Source: Adiantum capillus-veneris (Eukaryota > Streptophyta > Polypodiopsida > Polypodiales > Pteridaceae). From it: 64,000 bases of DNA. The notes under the pieces are model-generated. The model searched no databases. It had not been told where the DNA came from and worked only from the letters and a program-made list of their open reading frames with translations. Shown piece after piece: positions 30,292 to 42,600 of this stretch (position 1 is the stretch's first letter; each line of letters opens with the position of its first letter). The position numbers and the translations under genes are program-made. The stretch spans positions 35,688,739-35,752,738 of the forward strand of contig CM043966.1 of the NCBI GenBank assembly GCA_014529385.2, given 5' to 3'.

Positions 30292-33200
30292 CTATACATG
30301 GCTCCTCGATGTTTCCTCAGGTTCTGAATCCATTTCTCCTTGAGATTCCGTTTCTGATGTGTATTGGCCTGAAGCCTTTGAGGAATCATCGGTTTCACTC
30401 TCATGTAGGTGTGCCTCTTTCTTATCATCGGATGTTACATGCGCTACACCTAACATGTTTACTGGTGCAATGTGTGGTATCTCTTCCTCATCTGGTGTTA
30501 CCCAGGTTGTTCCTCTAGCTCCCCATGTATCTATAGTTGCCGCTAGGTGTACCCAATCGACATTGTCTGACTTAGCCATTCCGGGTAGGATATCCATATA
30601 AGGAGAGTTCTCCCCAATATCCGCGTCTTCGTTACACGTGTAACAATGTTGTAATGGAGCTGAGTGAATTGTTGTGTCTGATCGATTATCAATGATGAAT
30701 TTATTTCCTAGAGGATGCATTCGACCACTTAAAAGATCAACTCGAATGACAGAGTCTTGGAACTGTAAGTAGACGTGGTTTTTGGACCAGTCATGCACCA
30801 TTTTTGCTTCCCTCATGAATGGACGCCCTAAGATCATCTCAAATGACATAGGATGCTTGGAAAAATACATGACAATGAAAGTCTGCCTTACCTTGTGTCC
30901 CAAGACCTTGATCCTGAGATGCTTTAGCATTCCAATAGGCGTAACAATAGATCCATTAGCCATTTTTACCACTACGCTTGTGGCTTCAAGGTGAGGTCGC
31001 CCCATAGACTCCCAACAACTCTTTGTCACCATGCTGACTCCCGCACCACCGTCAAGGACTCCCTTTACAGTTAATCCTTTAGTCGTGATTGGCAGAGTAG
31101 CATTAGATTCATCACCTTCAAAGTATTGCCCCAACTTGTTAACGGGTACTTCAATTACAGATTCATGTCCCGCTAGGTCAGATGGTGGTGCTAAATGTTC
31201 CTCATCATTCATTACCGAGTCAGGTTTGTTCATATGTGCAAACTGTGGTAATCCGGCCTGTAATTCTCCATTGAGGAAGGCTCGAAGAGCTGAGACTAGC
31301 TCGGGGTCTTTATATAGTTTGGACATGATGGTGGTTCTAACTTCTGAAGACATGAAATGCATCAATTTGGCAACATTTAATGGCATCTTGTGGGACGTAG
31401 GACCCTGACAAGAGAATGGTGAAGATGGAATCTCCACTTCCTCAAGGGGGTCGGGCATTCCCTCACCAAACATTCTCTCTAGTAGGAAAGGTGTGTGTCC
31501 ACTTTCAGATGTCCTACCCTCACTCTCTTCCCGAATGATACTGGGTATAGCTAACAACCTGTAGTTCTTGTGAGGTTGAACTTGTGTGGGAAACACTGTG
31601 TTCGACATCTGGATATGTTTGGGTTCAGGTTCTAATGTTCGTTGAGTTTCTTCCACCAAACCCCTCAGTTGTTGGACTCGTTTAATTTCCACTGTTGGGT
31701 TTGGATAGGTTCCAATCTTTCTCTTGCAATCCTCATTTTTTGTCTCTCGTGGCTTATCTTGGGGGTTCGCAACTGGGTGGTTTAACTTTGAATACTCTTT
31801 TGGTGTTCGTCGTAATTCCCTCTCGTGATCCTCCTCACTGGCTTTTTCCTTTGTAGTAATAGTTTTGGTCTCCGTGGTCTCTATCGAATCTGAGTCATCC
31901 TCAGGGTCATTCATATACACGGGATCCTGTCCTGTCCCTATGTTAGTCTTTGAACTAGGTTTTGAGCTAGAAGCATTAAGGGATTTCTTTCTTCGTGTTT
32001 TCTTCTTTCTCGCTCGGCCAATGGATGCATCATCTCTCTCTTCGAGGATGTAATTTTGCTTTTGGAGCATCGACCGTGTGAGTGCATTCACTGGTGCTAT
32101 GTTTATAGTTGGTGGTGTCCCATCAACAATCTCTATTAAGTTCAATGGTGTGATTTTTGGTGCGTTTGGATTGTTAGGACACTGTGCGATCAAATGATCT
32201 ATGCCACAATGATTACAAATGAGTATTGGCATTGCCAATGCACTCCCTTGACTTGTTTGCATTAGTGTAGCATTCTTTTGCATTCTAATGGGGCACTCAG
32301 CTACTCAATGTGGTCCACCACATTCGTAGCACTGAAGAGGTGGTCTCCTGGCAAAACTATTAATGTTTTGGCCTCTTGCTGCTAGCGCAGTAGCTTGATA
32401 TACCGGTTTGATTTGTCCCCAATGGTCTTCCATATAGTACATGGGACACTCCTCAAGCATGTCGACTCCATAGGTGATACTAGGGTCCATGTCCCCTTCG
32501 CAATCTACATAAGTACTAGATGACTCACAACCTATTTGGTTCATAGGTGTAACTCTTGGATGAGGGGGTTGCGGTCCTAGCACTGGAGGTGGCAACGGTG
32601 TGGTTTGGACCACATTTTGGGTTCTAGGGACCATGTGCTGTAATGGCAACTCTCGCTCCATGGGTGGGGTAGGCATCAATGCAGGAACTTGAGGTGAGTC
32701 TGCCCAAGCTATAGGCGGTCTATTTTCAATGATGCGTTTAAGCATTAGGCAATCCTTCGCTTGATGGCCATACCTACCACACGCGTTACAAGTCCCGTTA
32801 AACTTTACTCTGAAAGTAGGGCATTCACTCGTAGTATGTGGGCCCAAGCAAATTGAGCACCATTGTTGCTCCCTTCTTGGATACATATGAGTGTTTTGTG
32901 GAGCACGATTACCCCTAAGGCTTTCTTGGATGGCCTTGGTGAGATCTGCCAAAGTCATCTCAGATATCGTTTGCTCTTTCACGATTGGCTTTATCTTCAT
33001 TGGCTCATGCCCTGATGCTTGCGAGCTACTTGACTTCGGCTCGGCAGACACTCTTTCTCCTGCAATCATTAAATTATCCTCCAATTGGATTGCATTCATG
33101 GTGACTGCTTCCCAAGTAGTGATACCTCTAATGACTAGGCCATTATAGATACTTTCATGTCGTAGTCCCCTAATGAATCTATCGAGCAATTGGTTGTTGT

Positions 33201-35226
33201 TGAATCGCTCGTTTGGATTGCATCGAGAATTCAAATTCTTTAGGTGACTAATGAAGTCTCTCACGGATTCACCTTCTTCTCGTTGGGCTTTCTGGAGCGG
33301 AGAGGCTACACCCCAAAGTACTCCCTCTCGTATGTATTCTTTTAAGAACAGTCTCCTAAGAGTAGAGTAGATCGTTTTCTCCTCTACTCTTAAGGTTCTA
33401 TACCAATCTCCAGCCTTTCCGCTTAGGGTCAAACTCAAAGCCTTACACTTATGTAGCTCGTTGTGCTCTTCCAAGGAATCGCACACATGTTCAAAGACTT
33501 CCATATGCTTTCTAGCATCTCCGTCTCCATTGAATTTCTGTGTGAGCTTAGCTACTTGAACTGCCTTGCTCCTAGGCTCTCTATCAGGTGCACTACGCAT
33601 GTTTTCCACAATAGAGCGACTGATAGTTTGAGCAAATGCTGCCAAATCTCCTATTTGAGCAGGTATAGTGGGTGTATGTGCTCCTGGAACCACATGTGAG
33701 ATGGGAGTTGGCCTTGGCCTTGGCATACGCGCGGCTCTTGGGTCCCAAATTTCGTATGGTGGTGTACCAGACGGTGGTCCAAAGTTTACAGGCGTGGCCC
33801 TAGGCATAGGGGGTGCCTGATATGGCATGTTATTATTAAATGGCATGGCTCCACTTGTATAAGAACTTGGATAATTCCATTGTGGATTGTAAGTTCTTGG
33901 AATAATCGGAGGTGTAGGAGCTACATGAGGCTGAGGTACGACAGGTGCACATGATTGATACATACATGTAGGTATAGTTGGGGGCACTGTGCTACTAGGC
34001 ATCGGCGCAGTGTTAACAAATGAACTCCATGGTGTACTTCTTGTCATGCTCACCATTGGGATATGCATGGTAGCCGTAGTGTCATTAAGAGAAAGATGAG
34101 CTAGATCTGGGAAGGTAAAGTTGTCACTTGTGGGCTCAGATTGTACTGAGGCTCCTGGCGAAACAACATATGTAGGATCAATGGGGCTCACTGAGGGAGT
34201 CTCCATTTGTGACAGGGTTGGTTGGTTGGCCTTTCCCGTATCCAAGAATCTCATTAGGCCTGTTGAAGGCATGTTGATCCCTGTGTTCTGTCTCTCTAAC
34301 TCGACAATCCTATGGAGGACATCACAGACTTTCTGTTGTTGCTCATCTATGCTAGTAGCACCCGATGTGGATTGTAGAACATCTAACCAACCCACATGAT
34401 AGGTGTGTCCTGTGTACCGATCAGTTAAAGCTTTTGCTTGTAGGTCATACTCCCAATTTTTGTTTAGGAATATCCCATCTAGGCCTGGCGTGCTGGAGGT
34501 TTCCCTTGAAGTGGAAGCATTATTGCTCCCCATAGCTTGCCCCTCCGTGACTGCTACCTTGGGAGCACTCGGTTGCTCGGCTGGCATGATTGTTTTCATA
34601 GGAGCCTTTGCTTTCAGGGCTCGACTTTGTTCTAGCCTTCGTAGGTTCTCAATTTCCCTCTCCCTTGTTGCTTGCATATAGCGTTCGATCTCTTGTACTT
34701 CGGCAAGACTCCTACCATCGGGTAGTAAAACCTCAGAGGGAGATAGTCCTAAAGGATCAGGAGGTGTAGTGGATGGAACATTCACATGCACACTCTCAAG
34801 AAGCATAGGGTCCATTTTAGGCATGAATGCTGAATTTACTTCCCCACTCCCTTCATTTATTTCATTAACCGCATGTTCGGAGCGAGTAGCTCTACTAAGG
34901 GTCTCTTTTAAGTGGCTAAACACGCTGGACCCGGGCCGTGGGCCCATGGCATGCATGTCTTGACTTGAACTATCAGGGTTTGGTGTAGGATACCCCTCCA
35001 TGACTTCGTAGTCAGAGGAAGAATCACTAGACGCGATATGAGGATCTTGGGTCGTGCTACCTTGAGTCCCGGCCGAAGGTCCAGAACCTAGGGTGGAGGA
35101 ATAATGGGGGCCCGCGTAAATGGAGGCACTACCAATATGCTCGTGCTCTAACACTCGTCTAGAGCGTAGGTTCATATGACTTGGATCCCCTAGAAGTGTC
35201 AATGAGGGCCCGTGAAGGCTGCTCAC
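30292..35226 (-). pseudogene. Element C gag-protease ORF, one TGA inside a zinc knuckle
   Basis: A 4.9-kb reading from ATG 35226 (MSSLHGPSLTLLGDPSHMNL) with a single in-frame TGA at 32305-32307. Residues 1 to ~560 are a Pro/Ser/Thr-rich extension. The capsid domain follows (LSGKAGDWYRTLRVEEKTIY, LQKAQREEGESVRDFISHL, LLDRFIRGLRHESIYNGLV). Four CCHC-type knuckles: CSICLGPHTTSEC, CNACGRYGHQAKDC, CYECGGPH-stop-VAEC and CNHCGIDHLIAQC. TGA replaces what is probably Trp. After a long charged linker the protease appears: VKGVLDGGAGVSMVTKS (DGGA instead of DSGA/DTGA, Asp 411 of the downstream part) and FEMILGRPFMREAK. TGA may be a mutation or a read-through site. Confidence 0.9.
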
Positions 35227-36200
35227 CTAGTAATTTTGGGTGTTTTGCAACCCAAGTCTTTTCTTATTTATTTATTTTTTGATTTTTTGGTCCTTTTTTT
35301 TTGACCCAGCTATAGAATAGAACGTATGATAGCTCAAAATGAGCGTCTCGGTCAGAGGGACATGCCGTGCTTTACAGCCCTCCGTTTGGTCACTTTATGT
35401 CCTCGGAATCCCTAAAACCGTCAATTTCTAGTAGGAAACTAGGCCCAAATTAGAAAGTCTAAGGGTGCAAGTGGGAAGAGAAGGGAGGAGAGTGGAGGAC
35501 TTGCCCCACATGCTCTCATTCCCTCTTGAGGGGGTAGGGTATATATAGAAGAGTGAGTCTAGTTTATATCATAAGACTGTGGACTGGGGCTTGGGCTTGG
35601 GCTTGGGCTTGGGAAAATTATCCCGATCCCGATCAAAATTTTAGTGTAGCCCCCCAGTCACTCACGCTTAAATATTTTCGGTTTTTTTAATTTTTTTAAT
35701 TTATATATTATTATTTTTTATTTTTTATTTTTTTTGGCGATGACCGCGCGCGGTTTAGGTGACCCTTTCTTCGCCACACACACTGTCACTACCTTATCTA
35801 CTTACTAACAGTGCTGCTAACCACTGACTAATCTGTTAACTGCTTGCTGACAGTGACCTAACTGTCCACCTACTTCCTCTCTCACTACCTTACTGTGCAA
35901 AGACTGTGTGCAGCCAAACCTTGACAGAAAACTGTGTACAGACTGTGTGCAAACAGAAATTGCTAACTGCCTTCCTACTTATTCATTCACTGCAAATAAG
36001 CTAACAACTACTAATTGTGCAAAGACTGTGTGCAAACAGAAAACACAACATTATGCAGAAATCACAGAACTTGCAGACAACACAGAAATTAACAACTTAA
36101 AGAAAAACAACTCATTCCTCTTCCTCTTCCTCTTCTTTCCTACTACAAACAACTCATAGGAGAAGCACAAAGTGTCTCTTGGGCTTAGTGCAGGGCGATT
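35227..36200 (-). other. 5' leader of element C
   Basis: About 1 kb, noncoding. Contains (GGGCTT)4GGG on the plus strand at about 35586-35613, an A/T-rich block at 35670-35740, and three copies of a GACTGTGTGCA(A/G) phrase with CAGAAA nearby (35902, 35941, 36024). Confidence 0.7.
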
Positions 36201-36217
36201 CCCTGGCAGCGGCGCCA
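36201..36217 (-). other. Primer binding site of element C (tRNA-Asp type)
   Basis: Plus CCCTGGCAGCGGCGCCA; minus TGGCGCCGCTGCCAGGG. This resembles the complement of plant tRNA-Asp 3' ends (CCCCGGCAACGGCGCCA), the site used by Athila-type elements. Four bases separate it from the LTR. Confidence 0.85.
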
Positions 36218-36221
36218 AAAA

Positions 36222-36812
36222 TGTGCGCTCCTTGTCGCACTATCGAAGCAAGGGACTTGCCGATACACCGTGTGCGAGCCACAAATGGCTCCAAGCACAC
36301 AACAAGACTAATCTAGCAAGCTCAAGAGAGCAAAGGGTGTGTCACTCACCACTCTACGCTCGCCTTCGTGGTGGATTCCTCGCCGCGATGAAGAAGAAGC
36401 TGCAGTCGTGCCGTGCTCAACCGCTTCGCCGCCGTCGTGCCTTCATAATGCTCGATCGCACACACACTCTCCCTCTCTCTCTCTCTCTCTCTCACATACA
36501 CACACACACAAGGAGGTGAAGAAGAAGAAGATGGAGATGGAGATGGAGCAAGAGCACTCTTCTATTGCACAAATGAGAGAATGAGTGAATTTTAGGTTTA
36601 GTTGGATTTTATATGAGCTCACCCCATTCACACTTGGGCGCCCATGCTTAGCCAACTAATCCCTTGAATGTCCCAGTTAGAGTGCGCCTCTCATCGGCGA
36701 TCACTCTTACCCTTTTCCTATTGGTCCGACAAGCCCGGTACCTGACTCTACCAAATACATAATACACGTCCGTCGTAGGTGATGGGGTGTCCGTGAGCCG
36801 TGAGGGTTAACA
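36222..36812 (-). repeat. 5' LTR of element C, 591 bp
   Basis: TGTGCGCTCCTTGT ... GAGGGTTAACA on the plus strand, followed by TSD AAACA. About 12 substitutions and two extra CT units relative to 22956-23542. Confidence 0.95.
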
Positions 36813-36817
36813 AAACA

Positions 36818-38924
36818 TTAGTAGGAAATCCAGAATTTATGGGTACATCTAATCTTGACTTTGCAAAGTCTCTAAATTATAGTTCTCAGACCTTCTCAAA
36901 TCTAGAATTTATGGATACATCTAATCTTGACTCTGCAAAGTAGAGATCAAATACAATCTCTAAATCACAGTTCTCAAACCTTCAAAAATCGCGCAACGTG
37001 GCAAGTTTGATTTTAATCCAGAAGACGAGGGGCTCTTAGGCTTCATCCAATCTTAAAAAGGCATGCCATCTAGGATGCATAGCACATCCATGAATTGTCT
37101 TTACAATGCAACATTGCAAAAAAAATATTCTGTTTTTAAATCAAGGGTTTGCAGTAGGCATGGAGTCTATAAGGGTAGAATGATGGCACATAAGTACAAC
37201 CAGGTAAAGTACCCCAATCAAAGGAAAACTCATCAAAGACCAACATTTTGGAGCTTCCTTTCATAATAAAGAAGATGCGGTGCATGTGGTTGCTTCCAAC
37301 GGAAAAATTTGTGCCATCCGATCCTTCCTTCACAACCTCTTTGAGAAGGTTTCTTGGCATCTCACACTGCAAGGGGTAAACGTGATAACACAAAATCATT
37401 CAAGAGTAAGTGCAGGGGTAATTGTCCCTCATCCTCATCAACGCCACCATCATTGGTTGCATCTGCGCAATGGCCACCACCTACTTCATTACCTTCTATG
37501 ATGTCTGGTCCAAGCACTGCGAGAAGTTGAGTTTAGCGAGGGCAGGCAGGGGTAAGCCCACGCTGCATTTGATCAACGATAGCCGATGCTTGTGAGAACA
37601 AAAATTCTCTCCTGCTCTTCTTGTGTATTCCACCATCACTAGAGAAGAGGTAGAGTGAAAAAAAACACGTCACGCTTCAACATTCACTTCCACCGTCCAC
37701 GTTTGCTCAACTTGGTCCATTGGGTGCCATAGGGCTGTTTTGCAGGCTCATGCCTCTCTGAGATGGGATCCATGGTGGAGAAGTGACCACACAAATCTCA
37801 AGGAGATTGCACTGTAAATAAAAGCCCATGAGATCAAGCGCTAGGGGAATTCGAACGTGAGACCTACACAATCGATGTAACCACTTAGATGCATGCATTT
37901 TGGTGTCCCTAATGCCCAAACAAAAACCTATAAAGTAAACCTCTACAAGCACAAGTAAACTAGGACACAAAATGTCCATTTTGACACGCCCTTTAAAATT
38001 GGACTATTGGGTTTACCTCGCATCTCACACGCTCACTTCGTTGGTGTAGATCTCATCATCGGGGTGTGCCCTTTTGTGCTAAGGGTTGTAGTATGTTTAT
38101 TTTGAGAAAAAAATCCTAGATTGCAAACTTGAGTTCTTGCATGCATCAATGTGAACTTTTCTGATAATCATCCCAACCAAAGCACCCCTGTGTCCACTAT
38201 GCAACAACTTTAATATACAAAAAAAAAGATATGACCTATCCTCCCCAATTCCAGCCTGCTCATATAGACGCGTGGTTGCCTCTTGAAAATTGTGCTTGGC
38301 TCCTGCCTCCGCTCCTTATATGGTGTGTCATTATGCTCTCGTCCCACCATGTGCATGCCTTGCCTACTATCTCCCAACTTGCACCTTCTCCATTCAACCA
38401 TGACACTTTTAACTTAGCTACCCTTTCCTCTTTAACTCAAATGGGAATCCTCGTTGATTCTCCTAATAAGAGGTGGGTGTAAGATTGTACTCTAATACTT
38501 AACCAAATCAAATGTGGAAACGTATTTCCCTATCTAGACTTGGCCTCTAGTTGGCCATTATTGACCCAAAGATTGTCGTTAGCGGCGGGTCGTTGTGAAG
38601 GACGTCTGTAGCATAGTTATCTAGCACTAACATGATGTCCATATTTAGGGAAGCGACTCAGATGAGGCATGAAGACTCTTTGAGGGTGTCAACCTCAAGA
38701 AGTGAACCTAAGGAACAAAGCCATCTCTAGCACTAGCAAATCTATCACTCTCGAATCTGGCAAGCTACATATGTCCTATGTCACCCCTCTTGATCGTCAC
38801 TCCATTTCGGCACTCAAACGAAGTCCAAAAACGATGAAACTTTAGGAGGAGGTCTAAGACACCTAAGGGCGTTATCCTACCAAGTCTAGCCGCAATCCAA
38901 CAAGGTACTAAAATCGCGATCCAT
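36818..38924. other. Unassigned sequence right of element C
   Basis: Continues the pre-insertion sequence from 22955. No convincing gene. Holds a diverged tandem duplication at 36827-36987 (units start AATC(C/T)AGAATTTATGG and share ACATCTAATCTTGAC). Confidence 0.5.
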
Positions 38925-39084
38925 CATGATCAAGGTCATGAAAGCTGCAACAGAATAGTAGAAAATGGTCGCCCTATGGTCTAAGAACACACCCCTATGG
39001 TTTTCATGATCAAAGTCATGAAAACTGCAACAGAATAGTAAAAAATGATTGCCATATGGTCTAAGAACACACTCCTATGGTCGA
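38925..39084. repeat. Tandem duplication of an 80-bp unit
   Basis: Units 38925-39004 and 39005-39084 both start CATGATCAA(A/G)GTCATGAAA and share CTATGGTCTAAGAACACAC-type sequence, about 88% alike. Confidence 0.85.
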
Positions 39085-39641
39085 AACATTAAAAAAAGAC
39101 CATTAAAGCACTCAAAACAATTGATTTAGCTCACTAATGCTTAGTTACCAACCACAAAAAAATTGACAATGATTACACTTAATTTAAAGAGCAGTAGACA
39201 AGGAACACAATGCAAGTATCGAAATTGAATTTAGATTACCAGAGCTCAAGAAAAATGGATTGCGAGAGAGTAGCTGCTCTCAACTGTACGCTCCAACACT
39301 TCAAAAAACCTTGAAATGATAATTGTGTCCTTTCAGACTTACAAAAATTAAGCTTTATACCTAGGGATTCTCTTGGCCAATGACCGATCTACATGGCTCA
39401 GACTCAAATTCGGACTTTACAACTCAGATTTTACATAGGCTGGCTCATAGATCATTTGGCTAAAATTTAGAGACTCTCATATAATCATAAGGCTTTTCCG
39501 GAAAAATAATGATGAGCCATCAATTTTTTTTGGCACATTATGAAGGGGTTGACTAGGCGGACACCCGTGTGGTTATTCTGCTAACATTTTTCTGTTCGTA
39601 GTCATTGCATGCCCTTGTGCAAGCTTTGTCTTTCTCTGTGG
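39085..39641. other. Unassigned AT-rich sequence
   Basis: No ORF of note and no recognised motif. Probably beyond the C-terminal end of H. Confidence 0.4.
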
Positions 39642-42600
39642 AAACAACTGGTCTTCATGTTAATTTTCTTGAGTCTTTAGTAGTCGAAAGTTCTTTTCTA
39701 GTGTCTTTGTGAGGCGTCTGAACTTCTCTGCTCCAGCCTTTATCTCTGCTTGACCTCTCAAATCCTTGAATGAATTGTTCATTAGTGTGCTCCAATAGAC
39801 AATGTGGTGGGCATCCTTTGTCATGGGGTTGAAGATGGTGGAATCCATCTAAAATAATCCCCTCATGAACGCCTCTTCAAATGTCTGTAGATATTGCAAG
39901 GGAAGAAACATGACTCGGACAAACAACCTCATGATGACATTATGGTTGGAAACTTTTGTTTCCATATTCCAGCATATGCCCTTTGTTCTCTCAAGAAATA
40001 CCTACCCACGAATGCTCCACTGCCTCGATGTCCTTGAATGTTGTAATGCAAGTGATAATCATCTTTGCGATCTTTACCAGCATTTGACATGTGAGATCCA
40101 GAACATCGCGCATTTGTATTATCACCGCATGTAAGGTATGAACCATGTAGCTCTCTGTTGGTGGGAAATTGTTGGTCGGCTTTGATAAAACAAGGTAGGT
40201 CAATACTGATGGCCTTCCGCCTTGCCAACTATAGCAGTTATCCTAGGATCTCCTTCTATTGATGGGACAAAATGTTGGGTTGATCATTAGATGTTGCGGT
40301 GCATTGTGGTAGAAAGCCTCATCCTATGATCTCTTTTCAAACCATTTCTTTTTCCATAGGGGTTGATTCTCCAATTTGGTTAGCACTTGGTTGACTTCAC
40401 AGGTACATCTATGTAGTCCCCCTTCATGTTTGGCTCAAGAGATGGCAATAGCTTTTTCTTCCACAGGATGGCCTCTTGCTTCATGACCGGTAAAGTAATC
40501 ATCTCATGGCCAAAATTTGTTACTACTTTGTCCAGCTTGATCATTAACAGGGCTGCTGATTCCAATACCTTAAGCTCATACTACATGTACTCTTTGTGAG
40601 AGGGATCATGTACTTGTGAGATCCAGCGCTTGATCTCCTTTTTGGCATCCAATGTTGCCCTTATATCTACAAAATCATGTAGTCTTCCCTCAATAGATGT
40701 ACTTGGCAGATCTACTAGGGGGTAGCTCTACACTTGTAATCATTGTTTTTGTTGCAGGTGTTTGTTGAACGAGCACAACTGCTTTTTCTTGGATGGCATT
40801 GACTGCTAGATTCTTCTAATGAAGCTCCAAAGCAGTCTTCTTAGCTTGTGCGACTCCGCCTTTGACTTTGCTAGCTGGTCTTTTAACTGCTGGATCTCTT
40901 GATCCTTTTGTGTTTGGATAGCTATGTGCCCCGCCGTCATGATCTATCTATCAAATTTGGCCTGGGCTAGCTCTGCTTTGACTGCCTTCAACTCTTCAAG
41001 TACTACAGCTAGAGCTTATAATGTGGAAGCTGGAGTTGTCGCATCTTGGATTGTGAGGAGCTTCGAGAGGATGTGCTTCACGATGTCGTAAGAATCTCTT
41101 AGCTTTGTGTTTTCGTTCTCTAGATACTCTTGCAAGCTTTGTTGTTCTAGCTATAGCTTACCGCATTATATTCTTGAGCCTCTTTATAGTGGTACGCAAC
41201 ATCTTTCTTTTCTCTTTCTAGCTCTTCTTTCAACTTGCTCTGACTCTCTTGTAGATCTTTAATTTGTTGCAGGAGCCTTTCATCTACTGATTTCATTACT
41301 TGAGCTTTTGCATTGGCATCTCACACATCCAAGTCTTTGATGAGCCGGTTACCATCTTCTATTATAGCTCTTCAGCGAGGTAATAGTGGTCCTCTTTTAG
41401 ATGTGATTCGTTGTCGGGAGGTACCAGATTTCGGCTCTTTCGTTTCTGGTAGCTCCTTTTCTTTGTCTTGCTCTTTTTCTTTAGGTGGAGTCTGCTTCGT
41501 CTTTTTAGGTTTCTTTTTCTCTCGATTCTCTTGTTGCTTGTTAGAGTCCTTCTACTCCAGAGAAATCTATTGTTAGTCAGCCCCTTTCTTTAGAGAATCC
41601 TCTTCCTTTTTGTCTTCAGTAGCTAATCAATCTCGTTATCCACTTTTTCAGCTTGCTTGTTCTCATATTCTTCCACAAGACCCTGGTGCTCCATAGGGGT
41701 TTGGTCTTGATGTATGTCTTTCTTTTTGGACTCCCCTTTGGTCGCTACAGTAGGTTGCGGTGTGGTTGGCTTAAGAGAGAGGGGTGGTAATGTCTCCATG
41801 TGGATCTCTAGAGGGTCTACACCCATTTCCTCCCTTGGTGGTTCTTCAATATCTCCATATTTTCCCTTGGGGGAGTCCTCGAGAGATTCCACATCATCTA
41901 TCTTTTGCTTCTTAGAATCCTCCTGTGCTCTCTGTCTAGCTTTCCTCTTCACTACATCGTGGATATGTTGCCGCATGGAGGCGACAAGCTCCACGCATTT
42001 GCCATTGTCCTCCTCTTATACTGCTTGATCTTCTCAAGTCATTCAACTTTTCGTGGTTTGAGGGGCTTGTCCAAAGCTTCCTCATCCTCGTCATCTGCAT
42101 CAACACCCTCTGCATCTACCTTCTTTTCTTCTGCAATCTTTTTGCATCTTTTTTTATCTTAACCACTAGGCTTCTTCCATTGGCCTTTGTGTCTAGGTTA
42201 TAGGGATCTATTCTTTGGGGTGCGCTTGACTTGCATTAGAGGAATATTAATATGTTCCTCTTCATCCTCTTCTTCATCTGTAGTAGTTTGGAACTCGGAT
42301 GGCATGCAATGGAATTGGCCTAATAACTTGAGAGTAGTGGAAATTAGAGAGAGTACTTTTGAGAATTTACTTTGTGAGCATAGCGGGTGAACATAATTGA
42401 AGATAGCAACATAAACATAGCATTTAGTTAACTTGGCATGAACAATAATTTTGCAAGAGAGAATTTAGAGAATATGACAGCAGTTGAGGATCGGATTTAT
42501 GTGGATCCGGTCCCCCCTCCAATAGATATTTGTATTATGATTTCTCCCATCAAGAGAGACTTGTTACAATACAATCTTTGTGTTCCTTGTGACCTAGGTG

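Larger units (their letters stand above)
22951..36817 (-). mobile_element. Complete Ty3/gypsy element C (non-chromoviral, Athila/Tat-like side), TSD AAACA
   Basis: 13,857 bp between TSD copies AAACA (22951-22955 and 36813-36817). On the minus strand the order is 5' LTR (36222-36812), tRNA-Asp-type primer site, ~1-kb leader, very long gag (973 codons), protease, RT, RNase H, integrase, an extra 415-codon ORF with a second retropepsin-like domain, a 141-codon acidic ORF, ~1.4 kb noncoding, polypurine tract and 3' LTR (22956-23542). LTRs differ by about 12 substitutions in 587 plus one 4-bp microsatellite step, about 2%. No chromodomain. The RT and integrase resemble Athila/Tat but are not a clean match, so this may be a lineage of non-seed plants. 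Confidence 0.95.

Noticed and set aside
30261-34963. Plus-strand ORFs of 62-125 codons over element C gag-pro
   Set aside because: Antisense shadows of the long minus-strand frame.
37063-38482. Several 60-90-codon ORFs in the unassigned region
   Set aside because: Different strands and frames, no motif, no codon pattern; not supported as genes.
42288-42304. Primer-site-like GAACTCGGATGGCA beside LTR G
   Set aside because: The match to TGGTATCAGAGTTC is poor and the sequence reads as H coding sequence; with the TSD the LTR is better explained as solo.
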